In this document: positions 23,144 to 31,448 of the stretch, in pieces | How positions within the stretch are numbered: the stretch's first letter is position 1 | Layout of the letters: each line of letters starts with the position of its first letter | Source of the DNA: Vibrio artabrorum | Lineage (GTDB): Bacteria; Pseudomonadota; Gammaproteobacteria; Enterobacterales; Vibrionaceae | Length of the DNA: 64,000 nucleotides | Assembly (NCBI RefSeq): GCF_024347295.1 | Contig: NZ_AP025458.1 | Location: 1,116,001 to 1,180,000 of the forward strand | Reading direction: 5' to 3' | Notes under the pieces: generated by a model | Told to the model about the DNA's origin: nothing | Seen by the model: the letters and a program-made list of their open reading frames with translations, nothing else | Database searches by the model: none | Position numbers and translations under genes: made by a program

Positions 23144-23209
23144 CTAGTACACATTCTTTAATGTCACCTTTGCTTTTATCTTCAACTTTTAATTAACAGG
23201 AATATTTCT

Positions 23210-23788
23210 GTGGCCCAGATGTATTTTTATTACTCCGCAATGAATGCGGGTAAATCAACAACACTTCTTCAATCTTCATTCAACTATCGAGAGCGAGGCA
23301 TGACGCCCGTGATCTTCACAGCAGCGTTAGATGATCGCTACGGTATCGGCAAGGTCAGCTCTCGAATTGGTCTACAATCTGAAGCTCAGCTGTTTAAAAA
23401 TGACACGGATATGTTTGAAGCAATTCAAACGCTTAATGAAGAAGAGAAGCGCCATTGTGTTTTGATCGACGAGTGTCAGTTCTTGTCAAAAGAACAGGTG
23501 TACCAACTCACAGAAGTGGTTGATAAACTACATATCCCTGTACTCTGTTACGGCTTACGTACCGATTTCTTGGGAGAGCTGTTTGAAGGTAGTCGTTACT
23601 TACTTTCTTGGGCAGACAAACTTGTGGAGTTGAAAACCATTTGTCATTGTGGTCGTAAAGCTAATATGGTTATTCGTACCGATGAACACGGTGTGGCGAT
23701 TGCCGAAGGTGACCAAGTGGCTATTGGTGGTAATGACCAATATGTTTCTGCATGTCGTTTGCACTACAAAGAAGCGTTAGGTAAATAA
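23210..23788 (+). CDS. tdk: Thymidine kinase
   Basis: Salvages thymidine to dTMP. The 192-residue type II kinase has the P-loop MNAGKST (11-17), the catalytic base Glu88 in DECQF, the lasso region, and structural zinc cysteines in CHCGRK. The start is GTG 23210, with CAGGAAT upstream, giving [16 protein letters not shown] as in E. coli. It is slightly shorter at the C-terminus than the E. coli enzyme. Confidence 0.97.
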   Translation: MAQMYFYYSAMNAGKSTTLLQSSFNYRERGMTPVIFTAALDDRYGIGKVSSRIGLQSEAQLFKNDTDMFEAIQTLNEEEKRHCVLIDECQFLSKEQVYQLTEVVDKLHIPVLCYGLRTDFLGELFEGSRYLLSWADKLVELKTICHCGRKANMVIRTDEHGVAIAEGDQVAIGGNDQYVSACRLHYKEALGK

Positions 23789-23857
23789 ACGGCTTCTTGG
23801 TCTCTTTCCTAAAATGAACAGCGCAAAAACGTCATCTAAAGTGAAAATCTGAGAATA

Positions 23858-23887
23858 AGAAAACGGTGGCCAAGTGCCACCGTTTTT
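23858..23887. terminator. Bidirectional terminator between tdk and the YdcF-like gene
   Basis: AAACGGTGGC (23861-23870) / GCCACCGTTT (23876-23885) with T-rich flanks on both strands, between convergent genes. Confidence 0.85.
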
Positions 23888-23922
23888 GCTTTTAGAACGG
23901 GATGATTTGGTTACTTAAAGTG

Positions 23923-24600
23923 TTATTCAAACCCCAATTTCTTCAACGTTTGGTAAGCGTATTCAACGTTGTCTGGGATAGGCATATCAATCTGAAACCC
24001 TTTGGATGGGTATGATTTGATTCGTTCAAAGTCAGCAAGTAGCGCGCCTAACACCATATCTAATGGTAACTCTTCGTTAAAGTAATCAACCCAGTTTTGC
24101 CATTGTGACGTGACTTGAATCTCGGTCGCTTTGTCTGGCCACTGTTTAGTAAAAGTCGCATAGGTTCGTTTTTCCATAAATGGCTTTTGAACTAAGGTCA
24201 GTCGTTTTGGAAATAGCCCTCGTTCTGTCAGTAGCTTGTGGGTAAAACGTACATTTTCACCGGTATTGGTTGCATGCTTTTCAATAATAATGTCTGATTT
24301 AGACACGCCGCAGTCTCTGGCAATTTCGGCAAATGTTTCTGCTTCTGAGCAATCAAATTTCCCTTCAGTAAAGCGTCCCACACCACCGGAAAAAACGATG
24401 TAAGGCGCGACTTTTTGATGATAAAGCTCGGCCGCATATTCAGCGACTCGGGTATCGTTACTGCACAATACAAAAATACAGTCTGAAGGCTCAACTTTAT
24501 GGCCCATCGACATGAAATTCCAAAGGGTGTCAACTGCGCGATGGAGCATCACTGTAGATGGTTTGTCTAAAGAAGATTGAGTGGGAGATTGTTTAGTCAT
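23923..24600 (-). CDS. YdcF-family protein (DUF218)
   Basis: A 225-residue DUF218 protein similar to E. coli YdcF, which binds S-adenosylmethionine but has no proven reaction. The family features are VLCSNDTRVAEYAAEL, the glycine-rich FSGGVGRFTEG, the acidic SEAETFAEIARDCGV and ATNTGENVRFTHKLL. There is no signal peptide. It overlaps the upstream oxidoreductase gene by 8 bp, so the two form one unit. Confidence 0.88.
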   Translation of the reverse strand: MTKQSPTQSSLDKPSTVMLHRAVDTLWNFMSMGHKVEPSDCIFVLCSNDTRVAEYAAELYHQKVAPYIVFSGGVGRFTEGKFDCSEAETFAEIARDCGVSKSDIIIEKHATNTGENVRFTHKLLTERGLFPKRLTLVQKPFMEKRTYATFTKQWPDKATEIQVTSQWQNWVDYFNEELPLDMVLGALLADFERIKSYPSKGFQIDMPIPDNVEYAYQTLKKLGFE

Positions 24601-25447
24601 AAAGCGCCTCCAGTGTGGAATTGAATTTAAATGAGTAACCTAAATCGAGGAGCTTTTTCGAGGAGACCCGTTTGTCTGGAGTATCGACAATCGGTGGAAG
24701 CGGCTCGCGGCTATTCACACTCTTGAGTGCGGCGGCGTAAAATTCAGCTTTACTGACCGTATTGGGCGTCGTTACGTTAACCACTTCATTGTGCAGTTGC
24801 TCAATAGCGAAATTGACCGAACCAATGGCATCGTCAAGATGAAGCATATTTGCAGGTGCTTGAGAGCTAACCTGTTTTAATTTACTTGCGAATCTTGATG
24901 GGTGGCGGTTTGGGCCAATTAAACCGCTGAAACGAAGGATAGTGAAATCGAGCCCTGAATCCATCACCAACTGCTCAGCTTGCAGCATCACTCGTGCGTT
25001 ATCGGAAAATGAAGGTGTGTGTTTGTTTTCTGAGGTGAGAAGGGCGAACGAGGCATCTTGTTCATGCAATACACAGGGTTTGTTTGGGTATACCGTGGTT
25101 GAGCTGATCATAATGAGCTTGTTAATCTTTGCTCTCAGACATGCATCAGTGAGTTGCCGCCAGTACTCGGCATATTGCGTACCTGCTCCTTTTCTAAAGC
25201 CAGGAGGGAAGCTACCAATCACAATCTTCGCATTGCTTTTGCATAAAAGCGAAGAGAGTCGCTCAATAGTCTGCTCAGGCTCTGATGAACTAAAGCTAAA
25301 CTCTTCACAGGGGATTCGTTCGTTACCAATGGTGCGGGCACCTGCTTTGGTGGTTTTTGTTACCACCACTTGGTGACCATGTTTCACTAAATGTGTCGAC
25401 AAAGGTACACCTAGCCATCCTGCTCCGACGATAAATATAGAAGCCAT
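24593..25447 (-). CDS. NAD(P)-binding SDR-type protein (YeeZ-like)
   Basis: A 284-residue extended short-chain dehydrogenase/epimerase-like protein. The Rossmann dinucleotide motif is GAGWLGVP at 8-15, followed by ISSTTVYP and the conserved LRFSGLIGPNRHPSRF segment typical of E. coli YeeZ relatives. The usual YxxxK pair of SDR enzymes is not obvious, so the catalytic activity is uncertain. It is co-transcribed with the downstream YdcF-like gene. Confidence 0.85.
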   Translation of the reverse strand: MASIFIVGAGWLGVPLSTHLVKHGHQVVVTKTTKAGARTIGNERIPCEEFSFSSSEPEQTIERLSSLLCKSNAKIVIGSFPPGFRKGAGTQYAEYWRQLTDACLRAKINKLIMISSTTVYPNKPCVLHEQDASFALLTSENKHTPSFSDNARVMLQAEQLVMDSGLDFTILRFSGLIGPNRHPSRFASKLKQVSSQAPANMLHLDDAIGSVNFAIEQLHNEVVNVTTPNTVSKAEFYAAALKSVNSREPLPPIVDTPDKRVSSKKLLDLGYSFKFNSTLEALYD

Positions 25448-25497
25448 ACGTTCCTCACTGTGGTTGGTACAAGCCTAACAAAGCTTTGGCTCAAAAT

Positions 25498-25531
25498 GAA
25501 AAAACTCCACGGCCGAGGCAAGTGGAGTTTA
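25498..25531 (-). terminator. Terminator after the TIGR02647 gene
   Basis: AAACTCCAC / GTGGAGTTT stem (25502-25510, 25522-25530) with a U-tract on the minus strand. Confidence 0.8.
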
Positions 25532-25549
25532 GGCTAGAACTTAAGAGTT

Positions 25550-25780
25550 TTAGCTTAGTATGCGGATTAACTTATCTGCGCGTTCGGCCATCTCGATACC
25601 TTCATCTGTTAGATAACCACCGTCTGGCAGAGTACACAGGTTTTTTTCGAATAGGCGCTTAACAGCGTCTTGAGTTTCTTGGGCTGCTTCTTGATGAACT
25701 TTGATACCAGTCGCGGCACTGCTCAAGTCAAATTGAAGAAGGAGGTTTAATTCAGCAATATGTTTAGCGTTGTACTTCAT
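25550..25780 (-). CDS. TIGR02647-family small protein
   Basis: A 76-residue protein with the family pattern HIAELNLLLQFDLSSA...GIKVH...LPDGGYLTDEGIE. It looks like a small winged-helix-like domain; the final GYLTDEG turn is typical of the wing in marR-like folds, which suggests DNA binding, but no function is established. Confidence 0.85.
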   Translation of the reverse strand: MKYNAKHIAELNLLLQFDLSSAATGIKVHQEAAQETQDAVKRLFEKNLCTLPDGGYLTDEGIEMAERADKLIRILS

Positions 25781-25828
25781 AATTAACCTATAAATTCATA
25801 ACGTTCTCTCTTTCCACAATAGTGCGCA

Positions 25829-25913
25829 TTGACCGCTCAGGCAATAGCAAATAAAAAGAATTGATAAGTGATCCCGAATTGGTCGATTAATCATCGTCGG
25901 GTGGTTTTTTTTT
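25829..25913 (+). other. Orphan promoter-hairpin unit between divergent genes
   Basis: TTGACC (25829-25834), a 17-bp spacer and TAAAAA (25852-25857) are followed by CCCGA (25873) / TCGGG (25897) and a run of nine T. It could be a very short RNA or an attenuated leader of the lipoprotein gene. Confidence 0.3.
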
Positions 25914-26038
25914 GGTTAGGTTGGGTGATTTATGCTCACTTAAGTCATCAGTGATGTTTATTGCTATACGGTTGTAATATATTATGGCGAGACATAGATT
26001 GCGTTGAGCAAATATTGTATTAAAAGGATGGGCAATTA

Positions 26039-27241
26039 GTGAGAGCGAACAAAGTAGCATTAGTTGTTAGTATGCTATTTGCTATCGCAGGGTGTCAGAG
26101 CACACCCTCAAAGCAGACAGATGCAAATCAAGTTACAAATAAGGATAATGAGTCTGCAACAGGCATTCATTCTTTTCATCATGTTCAAAGCGTGCATGCT
26201 GAGTGGGAGTCTAAGCTCAAACACCATGCCCAGTGGTCTATTTATGCTCCCGAAAATTACAATGAACTTTTAGACGCATGGGACGATGCTGAAAGTATTT
26301 ATGCGGACCTATTGAAAGACGAAACTCGCCTAACTAAAAGTTACTCCATTTTTTCAAGCTTAACTTACGCTGAAGCTTTTGATGAAAACATCGCGTTGGT
26401 TAAGTCAAACTATGAGTCGATTTTAGCACTGAAGAAGAAGGCTGACCGAGTGTTAGCGGATTCGATTGTACAAATGGATTACCTTAAGTTTCTTGGTGCA
26501 GATACTCTGTTTACATCGAGCTATAAGCGGTTGTATTCAGAATATAGTGAGTTGTTTGAGTACGTGTTAGTCGATGAGCTAGAAGATGCTCAAGAAGCGC
26601 AGGTGGAATTTCTTAATCACGCTCGTTTGCTCGAAGTTAAAGTCGCGTATAAGAAATACATAGAACCTCTGAAAAATGAATTAGAGTCTTTAGAAGATGA
26701 CGATTTTGATGATGTTGTTCCACTGACCTTTGCGAAAGCCGCTTTTCAAATTGCATTAGCAGAGGCGCAAGTAAAAGCCAGCCCACGAGAAAAATCGATC
26801 ATTGAAGACGCCGTTCATGCTGCTGAGTTCGAATTGAGTCACATGCGTAGTGTTGCTCATGAAGTCAAAGCTCTTGCGAATGTGAAAGGTGATGAGTTCG
26901 AACAATCGGTATTGAATATGGAGAGTCATTTACTCAGTATCTCAAAAGCGGTCAATGGCGAAGATTATCGTGATGTTGTTCTGCGCCTTCAATCTCAGAA
27001 GATTGTGGCTAGCATCAAAGCATTGAAAAGCGAGAATCAACAGCAAAGGCTGCAACTGTCTGAGGCGAAGGAAAGGCGTGAGTTATTAGATGCACAGATA
27101 ATGAAGAGTGACGCTCACATAAAGAGCCTAGAAGAGTTGGTGGACACCTTGAAAAGCGTAGGGAGTAAAGGTACCAATCAAAGTGACACTGATATGACAT
27201 CTTCGAACCTTGCCTTGGAAAGAAAAGATCAAGCGCAATAA
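26039..27241 (+). CDS. Unrecognised coiled-coil lipoprotein (400 aa)
   Basis: I do not recognise the family. A signal peptide ends in the lipobox AIAGC (Cys19), so the protein should be a lipoprotein; the residues after the Cys (Q, S) are consistent with outer-membrane sorting. The rest is acidic and helical, with an acidic cluster LEDDDFDDV near 220 and a long C-terminal coiled coil (about 310-375). The start is GTG 26039, supported by AAGGAT 10 bp upstream. It is monocistronic with its own terminator. It could be an envelope or division-associated structural protein, but that is speculation. Confidence 0.8.
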   Translation: MRANKVALVVSMLFAIAGCQSTPSKQTDANQVTNKDNESATGIHSFHHVQSVHAEWESKLKHHAQWSIYAPENYNELLDAWDDAESIYADLLKDETRLTKSYSIFSSLTYAEAFDENIALVKSNYESILALKKKADRVLADSIVQMDYLKFLGADTLFTSSYKRLYSEYSELFEYVLVDELEDAQEAQVEFLNHARLLEVKVAYKKYIEPLKNELESLEDDDFDDVVPLTFAKAAFQIALAEAQVKASPREKSIIEDAVHAAEFELSHMRSVAHEVKALANVKGDEFEQSVLNMESHLLSISKAVNGEDYRDVVLRLQSQKIVASIKALKSENQQQRLQLSEAKERRELLDAQIMKSDAHIKSLEELVDTLKSVGSKGTNQSDTDMTSSNLALERKDQAQ

Positions 27242-27307
27242 TGCGTATCGGAAGTGTGATGGAAGTTCCATTTTAATCCCGGAAATCTTTGTATTTGTGA
27301 TTAAGTT

Positions 27308-27330
27308 AAAAGCGCCTAGGGCGCTTTTTT
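27308..27330 (+). terminator. Terminator after the lipoprotein gene
   Basis: AGCGCC / GGCGCT stem with flanking A- and T-runs. Confidence 0.85.
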
Positions 27331-27338
27331 ACTTTCTG

Positions 27339-27352
27339 TTGATCTAAATCAA
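27339..27352 (+). promoter_or_regulatory. FNR box upstream of focA
   Basis: TTGATCTAAATCAA is a perfect match to the FNR consensus TTGAT-N4-ATCAA. It lies 284 bp before focA, immediately after the previous terminator. FocA transports a fermentation product, which fits anaerobic activation. Confidence 0.8.
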
Positions 27353-27635
27353 AATATCGAAATAATGGCTTTCAGAAAGTCATTGTTGTGTTTGTTTTTC
27401 TTCTTTTTATTTGTAAGGCATTGATAATTAAGGTTAAGTTTTTATCCTGTTGATGATTTCTCATTCATCAGACTTCTCTTTTTAGTATTAAAGCCGTATG
27501 AAATTTCAATACCACTGACGGTTTTGTATTTTCTTTATTGCGAACGGCTTTTTGAGCATGAAATAGCTCTTGAATTCGGCAATGAAAGAGTGGATTATCT
27601 TGCTCCCGAAAACATGTTTCAAAATGTAAATTATC
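27353..27635 (+). other. Long untranslated leader before focA
   Basis: About 280 bp with no credible gene. AAAGCCGT (27490-27497) can pair with ACGGCTTT (27544-27551), followed by TT, a weak terminator-like structure with a long loop. This could mark a leader attenuator or the end of a small RNA expressed from the FNR-controlled promoter. Confidence 0.35.
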
Positions 27636-28478
27636 ATGAATCTAAACCAATTTGACTCACTATTACCGCCACAAATGGCCGAGCGCGCTGCTGATATCGG
27701 CGTAGGTAAAGCAACAAAAGATCCAATGAAATCTCTTCTTTTAGCGATTTCCGCGGGTATCCATATCGGTATTGCGTTTGTGTTCTACACTATCGTAACC
27801 ACAGGAGCTGGTGATTTTCCGTGGGGTATGACTCGCTTATTGGGTGGCCTGGCATTTAGCTTAGGCTTGATTCTCGTTGTCGTAACCGGCGGGGAGCTAT
27901 TTACAAGTTCTGTTTTAACGTTGGTGGCGCGCGCAAGCGGCAAGATCACTTGGAAAACGTTAATTAAAAACTGGGCTACAGTTTATATCGGTAACTTGAT
28001 TGGTGCGCTGTTGCTAGTGGCCTGCATGCTTCTGACAAAACAATACATGCTCGACCATGGTCAAGTTGGTTTGAATGCAATGGCGATTTCCCAACACAAA
28101 CTGCATCATGGTTTTATCCAAGCTGTCGCGCTCGGTATCATGTGTAACGTATTAGTTTGTATCGCAGTATGGATGACGTTCAGTGGACGTACACTGACTG
28201 ACAAAATCACGGTCATGATTTTGCCTGTTGCGATGTTTGTATCGTCTGGTTTTGAGCACTGTATTGCGAATATGTTCCAAGTACCATTGGCCATAGGCAT
28301 CAAAACGTTTGCTCCGGCGTCTTTCTGGACCATGACGGGTGCAAACCCTGCGGACTATGTTGATTTGAATTTGATTGATTTTTTAACGAACAACTTATTA
28401 CCTGTTACTTTGGGTAATATCATCGGTGGCGGCATATTTGTCGGTATGTGGTATTGGTTAATCTACTTACGTGATTAA
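27636..28478 (+). CDS. focA: Formate/nitrite transporter FocA
   Basis: Pentameric inner-membrane channel for formate. The 280-residue protein has six membrane segments and both family signatures: the KSLLLAISAGIHIGIAFVFY region at about 31-50 and the EHCIANMF segment with the gating histidine near 208. Unlike in E. coli, no pflB follows; a terminator closes the transcript. The nearby FNR box implies anaerobic expression. A nitrite (NirC) role is possible but NirC proteins lack this exact context. Confidence 0.9.
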   Translation: MNLNQFDSLLPPQMAERAADIGVGKATKDPMKSLLLAISAGIHIGIAFVFYTIVTTGAGDFPWGMTRLLGGLAFSLGLILVVVTGGELFTSSVLTLVARASGKITWKTLIKNWATVYIGNLIGALLLVACMLLTKQYMLDHGQVGLNAMAISQHKLHHGFIQAVALGIMCNVLVCIAVWMTFSGRTLTDKITVMILPVAMFVSSGFEHCIANMFQVPLAIGIKTFAPASFWTMTGANPADYVDLNLIDFLTNNLLPVTLGNIIGGGIFVGMWYWLIYLRD

Positions 28479-28518
28479 TTCAGACGCATTGATAACTCGA
28501 TACTGATTGATAATCTTT

Positions 28519-28549
28519 AAAAACGGCCTGCATTGCAGGCCGTTTTTAT
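28519..28549 (+). terminator. Terminator after focA
   Basis: Near-perfect 13-14 bp inverted repeat AAAACGGCCTGCA / TGCAGGCCGTTTT followed by T. Confidence 0.9.
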
Positions 28550-28550
28550 T

Positions 28551-28559
28551 TGTGGAAAA
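28551..28559 (-). promoter_or_regulatory. Candidate DnaA box
   Basis: TGTGGAAAA reads TTTTCCACA on the minus strand, matching the relaxed consensus TTWTNCACA. It matters mainly because of the stronger pair 150 bp away. Confidence 0.4.
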
Positions 28560-28705
28560 CCACGTCAGCCTCGCTTTAAATTATTGTGTGAAGGCTCAAT
28601 AGTGCAAGCTCAGTCAGAATGCCTATGTCTCTGAAATTGTGAAAGGTTTAGTGTGATAAGTCTTTTGCCGAGTCAAAGTGGGTAAAAAAGAATCGACATT
28701 GGTTT

Positions 28706-28732
28706 GGTTATCCACAGTTTCTGTGGATAACC
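28706..28732. repeat. Inverted pair of consensus DnaA boxes
   Basis: GGTTATCCACAG-TTT-CTGTGGATAACC is a perfect 12-bp inverted repeat. Each arm contains the strict DnaA box TTATCCACA (28708-28716 on plus, 28722-28730 on minus). There is no adjacent T-run, so it is not an obvious terminator. It lies in the 298-bp gap between the ends of focA and fetB. Confidence 0.7.
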
Positions 28733-28776
28733 TGTTCCAAATTCAGTGAGTAAACCGATCGTTGTGAAGTGAGAGC

Positions 28777-29571
28777 CTAGTTTGTTGGCTGTATTCGGGC
28801 GAGAACCCGCCCTTGTTTGGTCAGAGATGTCTTTAATGTTAAGTGAAGTGAAAGAGCCAAAGAACAGCTCATCATTACGAAAATAGCCAACATGATCATC
28901 AGTTGATACTTGATCGCAATCATTGGTGAAGCCCCGCCTAAAATCTGCCCCGTCATCATGCCTGGAAGCGTCACTAAGCCTGTCGTTGCCATAGAAGCCA
29001 TAATCGGAGACATCGCCTTTTGTATCGCCGTACGTACAAAAGGCGCCGCGGCATAGGCTGGAGAGGCACCTAAAGCAATTGCCGCTTCGTATTCTGATTT
29101 CTGTGTGTCAAAAGCACCAAATAAGTTCTGCAAAGCGACAATATTACTGCTCAAGCTATTCCCTAATAACATGCCTGCGATAGGGATAAGATATTGCGCG
29201 TTCAAAATAGGGGTCGGTTTAATGATGAAAAAGCAGATAAACAAGACAATCGGTATACAAGTTACCGTAAGGCTAACGGCGACAGGTGCTAAAAGTAGGC
29301 TCCTTGGTAGCCGAGTTTTTTCAACAATCGAGCTTGCGCCGACGATAATCATCGCAAATAACCACAGTAAATTGACCCATAAACTATTCAAGGTGAACAA
29401 GTATTCTAGGTAAAGTCCAACCAAAAATAGCTGAATAACCATACGAATTATGCTGATAGAAGCCTCTTTGCCAAGGCCGAGTTTTAACTTGTGGTTGATG
29501 GTAATGGGTAGCAAGAGAAGTGAACTGAAGAACAATAATTGCCACCAAGAAATATCAATAACGTTTTGCAT
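28777..29571 (-). CDS. fetB: FetB-family ABC permease (iron export type), no ATPase partner
   Basis: A 264-residue UPF0014/FetB-like membrane protein. In E. coli FetB pairs with the ATPase FetA to export iron and protect against peroxide. It has about seven hydrophobic segments and the family stretch GASPAYAAAPFVRTAIQKAMSP at about 170-190, with EYEAAIALGAS before it. ATG 29571 is chosen because AAGGAAG lies 6 bp upstream; the longer frame from 29649 is unlikely. No fetA-like ATPase lies on either side, so the partner is elsewhere or lost. Confidence 0.85.
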   Translation of the reverse strand: MQNVIDISWWQLLFFSSLLLLPITINHKLKLGLGKEASISIIRMVIQLFLVGLYLEYLFTLNSLWVNLLWLFAMIIVGASSIVEKTRLPRSLLLAPVAVSLTVTCIPIVLFICFFIIKPTPILNAQYLIPIAGMLLGNSLSSNIVALQNLFGAFDTQKSEYEAAIALGASPAYAAAPFVRTAIQKAMSPIMASMATTGLVTLPGMMTGQILGGASPMIAIKYQLMIMLAIFVMMSCSLALSLHLTLKTSLTKQGRVLARIQPTN

Positions 29572-30007
29572 AGTGCTTCCTTTTAAGTGGATACACATGA
29601 TATCTGAAAGGGCTAAATGATGCATTTTTGTTTCTTCTCTGCCGACCAAAACAGATTATATTCTTTAACAAGTACGATACAAAATATTGGTGGTTTTCAC
29701 CCTTTTTAACTAATACTTAGTAGGTGAAAAACTAATTCCTGTTACATCAATGTGGTCTCTTTGTTGTTTTTTAACAAATGTAGAGAACACTTAATTCTTC
29801 ATATTTATTAATACTTTTTAATAAGTTTGTTTAACTGAAAACAACTCTGGATGACCTCAAAAAAGTGTTGATTAGCAAGGGCTATAAAGGGACATTTGAT
29901 TGAACCCTTCTTTGAGTATGGTCTAAAATTCACTGTTAGATACTCAAGAACTTTAGCCCCTTAGAATGGGTTACTCGAAATTACTAAATACAAAATAGGC
30001 AAAATGT
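29572..30007. other. Intergenic region between fetB and torECA
   Basis: 436 bp of AT-rich DNA with the divergent promoters of fetB and torECA. TTGAAC (29900-29905), an 18-bp spacer and TAAAAT (29924-29929) could be the tor promoter. I could not identify convincing TorR, FNR or Fur sites. Confidence 0.35.
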
Positions 30008-30190
30008 ATGAGTGATGTTAATAAAATTGAAACTGGCGAAAAGTGTTCGTTGGAATGGAAGTCTTTCCTTTTCATTGCGGTGGTTCTCTTTCCAATCTTA
30101 AGTGTGGCTTTTGTTGGAGGTTACGGCTTCATTGTTTGGGCTCTACAAGTGTTTGTATTCGGTCCTCCAGGTGCACATGGTGGCATGTAG
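30008..30190 (+). CDS. torE: TorE/NapE-family small membrane protein
   Basis: A 60-residue protein with a single hydrophobic segment (about 20-50) and the FGPPGAHG tail typical of TorE/NapE. Its role in TMAO or nitrate respiration is not defined. It is the first gene of torECA; torC begins 52 bp later. Position and length decide the call. Confidence 0.9.
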   Translation: MSDVNKIETGEKCSLEWKSFLFIAVVLFPILSVAFVGGYGFIVWALQVFVFGPPGAHGGM

Positions 30191-30242
30191 TGCCCTCTTG
30201 CTATCCCATTTTTAATAGAACTATTTTTTAAGAGAGCTAAAC

Positions 30243-31424
30243 ATGAAATCATTTTTAGTTAAATTATGGCGCACAATGACTCGCCCAGCGGTACACATCA
30301 GTCTTGGTGTACTCACTATGGGTGGCTTTATTGCCGGTGTTATTTTTTGGGGCGGTTTTAACACAGCTCTGGAACACACAAATACAGAAGAGTTCTGTGT
30401 AAGCTGTCACACCATGCGTGACAATGTATACGTAGAACTGCAAGAAACGGTTCACTGGAAAAACACTTCTGGTGTACGTGCTACTTGTCCGGACTGTCAC
30501 GTTCCACACGAATGGACAGCAAAAATCGCTCGTAAGATGCAAGCATCTAAAGAAGTCTTCGCTCAAGTCTTTGGTGACCTAGATACACCTGAGAAATTTG
30601 AAGCTCGTCGTATCGAATTGGCTAAGCACGAATGGGATCGTTTCTCTTCGAACAAATCTCTAGAGTGTAAAAACTGCCACAACTACGATTCAATGGATTT
30701 CGACAACATGCGCCCAACAGCGCGTATCCAGATGAAGAATGCGGCAGAGCGTGACCAAAGCTGTGTTGACTGTCATAAAGGTATTGCACACAACCTTCCA
30801 TTAGATATGGCAGCAGCAAGCGGTATTGTTGGTGAGCTAGAAAATGTAGCAAGTCACACATCTTACGCAAATGGTTCTGATGTGATCTCAATTCGTCACC
30901 TACCAATGTACACAGATGAGACGGCTGAAGTTGAAGCGGGTCTACTAAGCCCTGCAAGTAAAGTTGCGGTGATCGACGAAAAAGGCGACATGATCAAGGT
31001 TCAGATCGACGGTTGGCGTAAAGCGAAAGGCTTTGGTCGTGTAATCCAAGAAGACTTCGGTATGAACATCTCGACGGCAATCTTGACGAAAGAAGTATCT
31101 CAAAGTGACGTAATCACTGTTGGTGAGAAGAAAGAAGATGAGCTAACTGGTCTTCCTTGGGAAGAAGTTAACCTAGCACTTTGGATGAAGAAAGAGTCTA
31201 TGGTTGATAACTTCGATCCAATCTGGAACGCAGCTGGTCAAGCGTACCAATCTAACTGTTCAACGTGTCACTCACAGCCAGATGAAGCGCACTTCAGCGC
31301 TAACGGTTGGGTAGGCATGCTAGATGGTATGATTGCGTTCGTTAACTTCGATACAGATACAGAAGCACTTGTTCTTAAGTATCTACAGAAGCACTCATCA
31401 GATTTTTCTGAAGGCCATCACTAA
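30243..31424 (+). CDS. torC: Pentaheme c-type cytochrome TorC
   Basis: Membrane-anchored quinol dehydrogenase that passes electrons to TorA in the periplasm. The 393-residue protein has an N-terminal membrane anchor (about 18-38), a NapC/NirT tetraheme domain with CxxCH motifs at 52-56, 82-86, 142-146 and 174-178, and a C-terminal extension with a fifth motif CSTCH at 339-343. The fifth heme distinguishes TorC from NapC. It lies between torE and torA. Confidence 0.96.
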   Translation: MKSFLVKLWRTMTRPAVHISLGVLTMGGFIAGVIFWGGFNTALEHTNTEEFCVSCHTMRDNVYVELQETVHWKNTSGVRATCPDCHVPHEWTAKIARKMQASKEVFAQVFGDLDTPEKFEARRIELAKHEWDRFSSNKSLECKNCHNYDSMDFDNMRPTARIQMKNAAERDQSCVDCHKGIAHNLPLDMAAASGIVGELENVASHTSYANGSDVISIRHLPMYTDETAEVEAGLLSPASKVAVIDEKGDMIKVQIDGWRKAKGFGRVIQEDFGMNISTAILTKEVSQSDVITVGEKKEDELTGLPWEEVNLALWMKKESMVDNFDPIWNAAGQAYQSNCSTCHSQPDEAHFSANGWVGMLDGMIAFVNFDTDTEALVLKYLQKHSSDFSEGHH

Positions 31425-31448
31425 TAAGACGTCAATTGGAGTAACACA

